From positions 1 to 41,701 of IMG/VR virus record IMGVR_UViG_3300042343_000421: a DNA stretch of 41,701 bases; one strand, 5' to 3'. Shown piece after piece: positions 36,185 to 41,701 of this stretch; the stretch's first letter is position 1, and every line of letters begins with the position of its first letter. The DNA is from a virus. Both the position numbers and the translations under genes were made by a program. The notes beneath the pieces were generated by a model. It was not told the origin of the DNA, did not search any database, and worked only from the letters and a program-made list of their open reading frames with translations.

Positions 36185-36988
36185 ATGGGAATAATGGATA
36201 GTGTATCAGAACTAATGAATGGTTCTGCACCAAAAACAACTAATAACATGTTAGAAGGTTTATCAGATTTGCGAAAATATGATGTAGGAAGATCTTCATA
36301 TTTTAAAGTAGAAGTTTTTAACGTCCCTTTTACTGGAGTGGCTCCATCATCAGGAAATGATCCAAAATCTTTAAGTTATCTTTGTCATTCAGCGGAACTT
36401 CCAGGAGAATCTACTGCAACAGTATCACAAAAAATTTATGGTGTTAATGAAAAGTTTTCTGTTATGACTGGATATAATGATATCCAATTAGCATTTTATA
36501 CAAGAGGTTCTGGTGATGAAATGGTTAGAAAGTTTTTTCAATCTTGGATAGCATTTATTACTGGAAGGGATGAAACAGTAAAACAAATTAACCTAGAAAC
36601 AACATATAATGTAAAATATAAAAGTGAATATGCAGCATCAATAAAAATTACACATTATGCAATATCAGGAGATCCATTATTAGAAGTTACGCTATTTGAT
36701 GCATTTCCATTATCAATTAATCAAATACCTCTTTCTTGGTCTTTACAAAATCAAGCACAATCATTAAATGTTGTATTTGCATATACTGAATATCAATACG
36801 ATTTTAAATATGTTATTGGTATGAAACCTTATGCAAAAGGACCATTAGGACAATTATTAGAAACAACAAAAAATTTAACAGGCGCAGCAGAAACAATCCA
36901 AGGATCTATTAAATCCGGAAATTACTCAATGTTGGGATCAGTAGCACCTAGCATGGGTTTATCCAATTTTTCAGTATCTAGAGGTTAA
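36185..36988 (+). CDS. gp54: Baseplate tail tube initiator (gp54-like)
   Basis: Sits on gp48 at the baseplate and templates the first ring of the gp19 tube, with a tube-like fold. The 267 residues (T4: 320) have YFKVEVFNVPFTGV, SYLCHSAELPGESTATVSQK and YGVNEKFSVMTGYNDIQLAF, followed by FFQSWIAFITG, and later VTLFDAFPLSINQIPLSW and LNVVFAYTEYQYDF, the same order of strands as in tube proteins (compare YQYWEA of gp19). ATG at 36185 has TAAGGGAA 8 bases upstream, overlapping the previous stop. Placement beside gp26- and gp51-like genes is consistent with a tail-start cluster. Confidence 0.88.
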   Translation: MGIMDSVSELMNGSAPKTTNNMLEGLSDLRKYDVGRSSYFKVEVFNVPFTGVAPSSGNDPKSLSYLCHSAELPGESTATVSQKIYGVNEKFSVMTGYNDIQLAFYTRGSGDEMVRKFFQSWIAFITGRDETVKQINLETTYNVKYKSEYAASIKITHYAISGDPLLEVTLFDAFPLSINQIPLSWSLQNQAQSLNVVFAYTEYQYDFKYVIGMKPYAKGPLGQLLETTKNLTGAAETIQGSIKSGNYSMLGSVAPSMGLSNFSVSRG

Positions 36989-37019
36989 ACAAAATTTATT
37001 TAGAATAGGATTATAAAAT

Positions 37020-37742
37020 ATGAGTTTATTACCAAAAATCGAAGCACCAATCCATACAGTGAAATTACCTATATCTGGTTTACAAGTAAGATACAGACCA
37101 TACTGTGTAAAAGAGCAAAAACTTTTAGCAATGGCGAAAGAATCAGATGAAAAAAATGCGTTAATTGACGCGATACTACAATTATTAACAAACTGCGTTT
37201 TAGATTCAACAAATGTTAGTGAACTACCATTAACTGATGTTGAATATTTATTTTATATGTTAAGAGCTAGATCTGAATCAGAAATTGTTGAAATGAAGTT
37301 TAGATGCGAGAATTCAGTTGATGATGGTACATGTAATAATATAATGAATTACGATTTAAATTTATTAACCGACTTAGAAGTAATAAAAGGTGATGTATCT
37401 GATTTAATAGAAGTTACAGATAAAGTTGGATTAAAATTAAAGTACCAACGTTTTTCGCATGATACAATAGGAGATAAAATACCAACTCCTCAAGATATTT
37501 TAGAAATTATAGCTAAAAATGTTGATTATATTTATGATGAAAATTCTGCATATGGACAAAATGACGTTCCATTACAAAATATTGTTGACTGGATTGGTCA
37601 ATTGCCTCCAGAAAAATATAAAAAGATAGAAGAATTTTTTGACAATGAACCAAAAATTATTAAAAACGTAAAGATTAAATGTAACAAATGCGGGTTTGAT
37701 CATGTTATTACAGTAACGGATATTTTTGATTTTTTTATTTAA
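37020..37742 (+). CDS. gp26: Baseplate hub assembly / tail assembly chaperone (gp26-like) with Cys motifs
   Basis: Member of the T4 gp26 type: PKIEAPIHTVKLPISGLQVR, YRPYCVKEQKLLAMAKESDE and LPLTDVEYLFYMLRARS are characteristic. The 240 residues exceed T4 gp26 (208). Cys96 and Cys105 (RCENSVDDGTCNN) and Cys221-x-x-Cys224 (KIKCNKCGFDH) suggest a four-cysteine zinc ribbon. AGGA lies about 9 bases before the ATG. The gene ends ...GAT TTT TTT ATT TAA, forming a T_TTT_TTT slippery heptamer just before the stop, and the -1 frame beyond it is open (next entry). Position before the tape-measure-like gene is that of the frameshifting tail chaperone pairs of lambda-type phages. Confidence 0.88.
   Translation: MSLLPKIEAPIHTVKLPISGLQVRYRPYCVKEQKLLAMAKESDEKNALIDAILQLLTNCVLDSTNVSELPLTDVEYLFYMLRARSESEIVEMKFRCENSVDDGTCNNIMNYDLNLLTDLEVIKGDVSDLIEVTDKVGLKLKYQRFSHDTIGDKIPTPQDILEIIAKNVDYIYDENSAYGQNDVPLQNIVDWIGQLPPEKYKKIEEFFDNEPKIIKNVKIKCNKCGFDHVITVTDIFDFFI
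37730..37736 (+). promoter_or_regulatory. Probable -1 ribosomal frameshift site (T_TTT_TTT)
   Basis: Seven T in the exact X_XXY_YYZ phase: codons GAT-TTT-TTT of the gp26-like gene. A one-base slip leads to TAT TTA ATT CTT GGT in the -1 frame. The zero-frame TAA is only 3 bases after the heptamer, and a -1-frame TGA lies directly before it (37727-37729), so the -1 frame opens exactly at the heptamer. No structure is seen at the usual 5-9 base spacing; a strong hairpin lies 50 bases downstream. Confidence 0.75.
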
Positions 37743-37933
37743 TTCTTGGTAATGTTAACCTTTCAACATATTATAAGACAAACTTTTCCATGATGCAACA
37801 TCATGGATATAGCTTGAATGAGTTGGAAGGTATGATCCCTTGGGAAAGGGAAATTTATATTGGGTTGTTAATACAGTATCTAAAAGAAAAAGAAGAAAAA
37901 CGTAAACAACAAGAAGCTAATAGGAACAGTTAA
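37730..37933 (+). CDS. gp51: gp51-like tail chaperone extension in the -1 frame
   Basis: Too short for routine gene calling. The -1 frame is open from the slippery heptamer to the TAA at 37931-37933 and encodes about 65 residues after the shift (YLILGNVNLSTYYKTNFSMM, then QHHGYSLNELEGMIPWEREI, then YIGLLIQYLKEKEEKRKQQE). The SLNELEGMIPWEREIYIGLL stretch is of the gp51 / tail-chaperone T-domain type found in T4-like marine phages. No Shine-Dalgarno precedes the first ATG pair at 37790-37795, and those codons lie inside a 9-bp hairpin, so expression as a gp26-gp51 fusion by frameshift is likelier than free initiation (which would give 47 residues). Its stop overlaps the next start as TAATG. Confidence 0.78.
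   Translation, partial: FFYLILGNVNLSTYYKTNFSMMQHHGYSLNELEGMIPWEREIYIGLLIQYLKEKEEKRKQQEANRNS
37787..37807 (+). promoter_or_regulatory. Perfect hairpin over the alternative gp51 start codons
   Basis: TCCATGATG pairs with CATCATGGA through 9 perfect base pairs closing on a CAA loop. Both candidate ATG codons (37790 and 37793) are within the left arm. It could block internal initiation, or act as a distant stimulator of the frameshift. Confidence 0.6.
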
Positions 37934-40689
37934 TGGCAGATAATTCAAATTCATCGTTTTTGGATAAAGTACGAGGGTTGCCTGAAATGGCAACCAATCA
38001 GGTAAAACACGATTATACTCAAGTTATGCAAAATAGAGCAGATCGTGAAGCTATTATAGCCAGAGAAAATAAATCTAATGCATTAACTTCAAGCCAAAAA
38101 GAACAATTATCATATATTTCTAATGCAGCAGATGCACAGAAATTTGTTGATGCTTCTATGTTGGGGAACGAAAATGGAGATTATACTGCTGGTCAAAACG
38201 TTTATAAAGAATCACTAAAAAGTTCAGCTGGGGCATGGGGAGGTCTTGCTGCAAATGCTGCAGAATTATATGTAGGTGGAGCATTAACAAAAGGTATTTT
38301 TTCTGCAGGATCTAAAATATTTGGATCATTATCAAAAGGTTCTCGAGTAGCTGAAAGAATAGAACCCACAATGGGAAAGGCATTCGAAAGCGAATTTTCA
38401 GCAGCACAAAAAATTAAAAGAGAACAAGAAGCTATACAAAAAGCACAAGCAGATGGCGGATATTGGAAAAATAAAATAGGAAAGGGTACTACAACAAATA
38501 CTGAGCGAGCTGGACAAACAGTAAATCAAGAAAGAAGAGCTGCACAAGAAGCGGAAGAATTACGAGCTGATCAAAGCAGAAACCCATTTAACAATAGAAT
38601 GCCAAGAGAAACAACAGAAAGTTCTTCAGGTAGCAAAGGTATTTTTGGTTCAATATTATCTGGTACATGGGGTGCAACAAAATTTGCTGCAAAATCTATT
38701 CTAGGAACAGGATTAGGGTTAACTGCATTAGGCGGAGGATTGGGTTATCTAGGCTATAAAAACAAAGATTACCTACAAGGAAAAGCCAGTGAAATGGGAA
38801 CTGATTTAATTAATAAAAATGTTCCTGATTATTTGCAAGAACCCGCAACAAAAATATTAAATGATGCAATTTATGGCGAGAAAAAAGAAGGTGGAGAAGA
38901 AGGTACAAATGATGGAGAAACTGGAAGTGGCGGAGAAGGGAAAGAAAGAGGTCCAAATTTAATAGAAAAAATTGGAGCTGGTCTTGTTGGTGCAGGTGTT
39001 GCTACTGGTAGTAATCCATTTAAAGGTATTAAAGGTTTAGTTGGAGGAGTTGGTTCTTTATTTCCATCAAGAAATTCGTCAGAGGCAATGTTAAGTTCTA
39101 TGCCATCGGGAGGAGATTCAGGAACTGTTGGGGAAGGGCATTTTGCAGAAGGTGGGTTAGCTGGCAATACAGTTCTCGAAGTATTGAATAAAATATATCA
39201 AGTTTTATCTTCAACTAGAAATATAACGGAAGATATGGCAAGAAATGTATCTGCTTTAGTCCGAGCACAAAGTCAACAAGATACATCAAGAGATTTAATG
39301 TCTTCCAATTTATCTGCTAGACAAAATGAAGGAGGATCTGCTTCTATACTTAGTTCTGGTGGTGGGGGAAGAGATGACGATAATGATAATTCATCTAGTT
39401 CAAAAAAAGAAGGTGGTGGAATACTTAATTCTTTAATGTCAGCAGCAGGAAAAGCTGGTGATTTTGCGAAAAAATGGAAATACCCAATAGCTGTTGCAGG
39501 CGGAGTTACTGCATCCATGTTTTTTGGAAAAGAAGCTAACGCAAGTGAAGCTACAAGCGATTTTAAACAAATGCCTAAAACTTTAACTCCAATAAAAGGT
39601 AAATTATCATCAGAAAGTAAACAAGGCGGACTTAGCACAAAAGAATTTGACGAACGAGTAATATATGCTAAGAAATTCTTTCTGGAAGCAGGTTGGTCTG
39701 AAGCGCAAGCATCTGGTATTATAGGCAATCTAATAGGAGAAAGTGGATTACAGTCAGCACCAAAACCTGGAGATGGTGGAACGTCATATGGTATTGCGCA
39801 ATGGCATTCTCCTGAAAGACAAGCTAAATTTAAAGAAATTATGAAAGTTTCCATTAATGACGCAACATTTGGTCAACAATTACAATTTGTTGATTGGGAA
39901 TTAAAAAATTCAGAACAAAAGGCTGGAAATTTATTAAAAAGTCAAAAAACTGTATCTGGTGCAACTGGAGTTTTTGAAAAATATTTTGAAAGAGATAAAC
40001 AAAGTTCCGGACCAAATGGTAAAATCTCTAAAATAAGAATACAAAGCGCAGAAAATGTAATGCAAGCCAAAAGTCCTTCTTTAGAATCTAATTCTACTGA
40101 TATGACTCCAGAAGAAATTGAACATAGAAGAAGAGGAGCAAATATTGATGAAATTAAAGAAACTCCACAAGAAACATCAGATAGAGAACAAGCTTGGAGT
40201 AAATATGACAACGAAGAACCTACAAATAAAGAAAAAGGTTTATTAGATAAATTTACTGATACTTTCGATTTCGCTCCTAAACAAACAGCAACTCCATTGG
40301 ATGCTGAAGTTAGTGAAGTTGATACACAAAAAGCTGTATTACAAGAAGAAAGAAATAAACTTGCTAAACTTTCTCCTAGTAATGAAAAAGATATGACTGC
40401 TCAATTAGATCGTTTAAATGATATTAACACAGAAATGGTAGCATTAAATAAAAGACGTAATGATGTAACAGGAAGCGCAGAATATCAAGCAAACATGGAA
40501 AATAGAAAAACAGCAGGAATGCAGCAAGCTTCAATGAAACAACAGCAACCTTCTATGTCACAGCAATTACAAGGTCCAAGATCTCCTGCTGGTGTAAGTA
40601 AAGCTGTACCAAAAGTAAGAAATGATGATCCAACATTAATGAAAGTTGAACAAGGTAATTTATGGAATACCAATTCACATAACGCATAA
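37933..40689 (+). CDS. Tape-measure / hub protein with tail lysozyme domain (gp29 position)
   Basis: A 918-residue protein directly after the chaperone pair, the normal place for the tail length-determining protein. The N-terminal ~230 residues are polar and helical (AAQKIKREQEAIQKAQADGG). Hydrophobic Gly/Ala-rich helices at ~245-280, ~340-375 and ~510-530 resemble the membrane-active parts of tape measures. Residues ~572-690 form a phage tail lysozyme domain: FLEAGWSEAQASGIIGNLIG then ESGLQSAP, with probable catalytic Glu603, and GGTSYGIAQWHSPERQAKF, the pattern of the Phage_lysozyme2 family. The C-terminus is Gln/Met-rich. T4 gp29 (590 residues) has no such domain. Likely ejected first to open the cell wall. 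Start ATG overlaps the previous stop as TAATG. Confidence 0.78.
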   Translation: MADNSNSSFLDKVRGLPEMATNQVKHDYTQVMQNRADREAIIARENKSNALTSSQKEQLSYISNAADAQKFVDASMLGNENGDYTAGQNVYKESLKSSAGAWGGLAANAAELYVGGALTKGIFSAGSKIFGSLSKGSRVAERIEPTMGKAFESEFSAAQKIKREQEAIQKAQADGGYWKNKIGKGTTTNTERAGQTVNQERRAAQEAEELRADQSRNPFNNRMPRETTESSSGSKGIFGSILSGTWGATKFAAKSILGTGLGLTALGGGLGYLGYKNKDYLQGKASEMGTDLINKNVPDYLQEPATKILNDAIYGEKKEGGEEGTNDGETGSGGEGKERGPNLIEKIGAGLVGAGVATGSNPFKGIKGLVGGVGSLFPSRNSSEAMLSSMPSGGDSGTVGEGHFAEGGLAGNTVLEVLNKIYQVLSSTRNITEDMARNVSALVRAQSQQDTSRDLMSSNLSARQNEGGSASILSSGGGGRDDDNDNSSSSKKEGGGILNSLMSAAGKAGDFAKKWKYPIAVAGGVTASMFFGKEANASEATSDFKQMPKTLTPIKGKLSSESKQGGLSTKEFDERVIYAKKFFLEAGWSEAQASGIIGNLIGESGLQSAPKPGDGGTSYGIAQWHSPERQAKFKEIMKVSINDATFGQQLQFVDWELKNSEQKAGNLLKSQKTVSGATGVFEKYFERDKQSSGPNGKISKIRIQSAENVMQAKSPSLESNSTDMTPEEIEHRRRGANIDEIKETPQETSDREQAWSKYDNEEPTNKEKGLLDKFTDTFDFAPKQTATPLDAEVSEVDTQKAVLQEERNKLAKLSPSNEKDMTAQLDRLNDINTEMVALNKRRNDVTGSAEYQANMENRKTAGMQQASMKQQQPSMSQQLQGPRSPAGVSKAVPKVRNDDPTLMKVEQGNLWNTNSHNA

Positions 40690-40715
40690 AAAAAGGGAGC
40701 CGAAGCTCCCTTTTT
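40690..40715. terminator. Bidirectional intrinsic terminator between the lysozyme gene and gp32
   Basis: AAAAAGGGAGC and GCTCCCTTTTT form an 11-bp perfect stem around a CGAA loop. A-run and T-run on both flanks make it work on either strand. It starts on the base after the plus-strand stop codon and ends 3 bases before the gp32 stop, closing both convergent genes. Confidence 0.92.
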
Positions 40716-40718
40716 CAT

Positions 40719-41651
40719 TTAGTCATCATCACCGACTAATTTACTGAAATAACTCATATCATCATCTTCCTCATCATCAATTACTGCTGCGGCAAATGAA
40801 GCAGTAGTTTTCTTTTCAACTACATTTTGCACGAATACATCATCTTCAACCTCATCGAGAGATTTTGTTGTATAATCTTCAGCAGTTTTATATTTTGCTT
40901 GATTAGTTAGACCAAGAACTCTTTTTAAACGATTATCTAAATCTGTATAAGATTTAAAGTTTTTAGGTTCTAGCAATTCCTGTAAAGAATATTGAGATTT
41001 CCAAAGTTTTTCTAATTTATCATCATCGTCAAATAATGGACCAGCGCTATCAAATTCAGCTAAATCGTAGTTTTGATAACCATCAACTTTACGAACTTTT
41101 AATTTGAAATTCGCTCCAGTCCAGAAATCAAATGGATCAATTGGTTTATCATCTTCGAACTGAGGATTCATGGCTTGAGTAATTTTTTCAAAAATTTTCT
41201 TGCCGTATGTATATTTAAATACTTTTCCTTCGTGTTCTGGATGTTTTGTATCTTTAACTACATAGATGTTAGAAACATAATGCAATCTACGTTTTTGAGT
41301 ACGTGCTTGTGCCTTGTTAGCCTCAATCCCTGATTCCCATAGTTCGCTATTATATTTACCTAACGGATCGTCAAGACCGATTGACGTTAAAGATTTCTCG
41401 ATATACCAACCACCTGGTCCTTGGAAGCCATGATCATAATATTTTATCCATGGAAGACCATCTGATTCTGCATCTTTTGGAGATGTTGGAAGAAAACGAA
41501 TAACTGCATAACCATTACCAGATTTGTCTAACTCACATTTCCAATATTCGTCTGCATCGCTATTTTGATTACCACCAGCCATTTGCTCAACAGCTTTAGC
41601 CATTTTTTCTAAGTTTGAGCCTGATGATTTTTTTAATTTAGAAAAGTCCAT
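40719..41651 (-). CDS. gp32: Single-strand DNA-binding protein (gp32-like)
   Basis: Coats single-stranded DNA in replication, recombination and repair. From ATG at 41651 it has 310 residues (T4: 301). The N-terminus (MDFSKLKKSSGSNLEKMAKA) has the basic KK-SS motif used for cooperative binding. The OB-fold core includes EYWKCELDKSGNGYAVIRFL, the HGFQGPGGWYIEKSL block, and KLKVRKVDGYQNYDLAEFDS. The C-terminus is strongly acidic (DDEEDDDMSYFSKLVGDDD), as in T4, for partner protein binding. The zinc-binding cysteines of T4 gp32 (77, 87, 90) have no counterparts; only one cysteine is present. I prefer 41651 to an ATG seven codons upstream because AAGGTG sits about 9 bases before it and the T4 N-terminus aligns there. 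It is convergent with the structural operon, and no late promoter is visible before it. Confidence 0.95.
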   Translation of the reverse strand: MDFSKLKKSSGSNLEKMAKAVEQMAGGNQNSDADEYWKCELDKSGNGYAVIRFLPTSPKDAESDGLPWIKYYDHGFQGPGGWYIEKSLTSIGLDDPLGKYNSELWESGIEANKAQARTQKRRLHYVSNIYVVKDTKHPEHEGKVFKYTYGKKIFEKITQAMNPQFEDDKPIDPFDFWTGANFKLKVRKVDGYQNYDLAEFDSAGPLFDDDDKLEKLWKSQYSLQELLEPKNFKSYTDLDNRLKRVLGLTNQAKYKTAEDYTTKSLDEVEDDVFVQNVVEKKTTASFAAAVIDDEEDDDMSYFSKLVGDDD

Positions 41652-41701
41652 ATATAAACACCTTATTAACAATTAATTTAAACAATGTATTAACAACTTA
41701 A

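Noticed and set aside
39273-39854. Minus-strand ORF of 193 codons inside the tape-measure-like gene
   Set aside because: It is antisense to a well-supported domain (lysozyme) and has no Shine-Dalgarno or promoter. The Pro/Ser-rich product is typical of shadow frames.
41652-41672. Upstream ATG for gp32 (seven extra residues)
   Set aside because: The MDFSKLKK start aligns with the T4 gp32 N-terminus and has AAGGTG at proper spacing; the longer form would overlap that site.
1-41701. tRNA genes, insertion sequences, integrase or defence systems
   Set aside because: I looked on both strands for cloverleaf-type stretches, transposase-like motifs and gene cassettes that would suggest them. The window is filled by structural genes and no such element is supported.

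Overview
This window is a contiguous piece of the virion-structure region of a T4-like contractile-tailed phage (myovirus). The evidence is a nearly complete, recognisable series of T4-type head, neck, sheath and baseplate proteins, T4-style late promoters (TATAAATA) in most of the few intergenic gaps, and a gp32-type single-strand DNA-binding protein. The DNA is very AT-rich (about two thirds A+T by eye). Several proteins are of the kind known from marine T4-like phages (cyanophages and Pelagibacter phages): a DUF4815-type giant structural protein, a GNT-repeat fibre, a gp5 without lysozyme and a gp32 without zinc cysteines. A marine host is therefore likely, but I cannot name it. No integrase, IS element, tRNA or CRISPR array is visible, and no stretch longer than about 100 bases lacks a gene.

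Layout. (1) 1-35027 is one long minus-strand block. In transcription order (right to left) it encodes tube cap gp48, wedge gp53, hub gp27-like, hub spike gp5, wedge gp25, gp6, gp7 and gp8, a 2289-residue DUF4815-type protein, a 513-residue structural protein, a 78-residue coiled-coil protein, a 1294-residue repeat fibre, neck gp13 and gp14, sheath terminator gp15, terminase gp16 and gp17, sheath gp18, tube gp19, portal gp20, a 144-residue unknown, prohead protease gp21 and scaffold gp22 (cut by the window edge). (2) 35028-35094 is a divergent control region with one TATAAATA on each strand. (3) 35095-40689 is a plus-strand block: head completion gp4, an unknown conserved protein, tube initiator gp54, a gp26-like protein, a short gp51-like extension reached by a probable -1 frameshift, and a tape-measure-like protein with a lysozyme domain. 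(4) A bidirectional terminator at 40690-40715 separates this block from convergent gp32 on the minus strand.

The genes together cover prohead assembly (20, 21, 22), DNA packaging (16, 17), head closure and neck (4, 13, 14, 15), tail tube and sheath (18, 19, 48, 54, tape measure and its chaperones) and the baseplate with its adhesins. Most neighbours touch or overlap by a few bases (TAATG and ATGA junctions), so translational coupling is likely.

Most notable: a perfect T_TTT_TTT slippery heptamer at the end of the gp26-like gene, opening into a -1 frame that encodes a gp51-like tail; a lysozyme domain on the tape-measure-like protein rather than on gp5; small modules shared among neck and baseplate proteins (a GE-x-VYQG module, a GGxGY/GDGTGA module and sugar-binding-like W/Y modules); a calcium-loop-like tail on the portal; and a GAAA-capped hairpin between gp18 and gp19.
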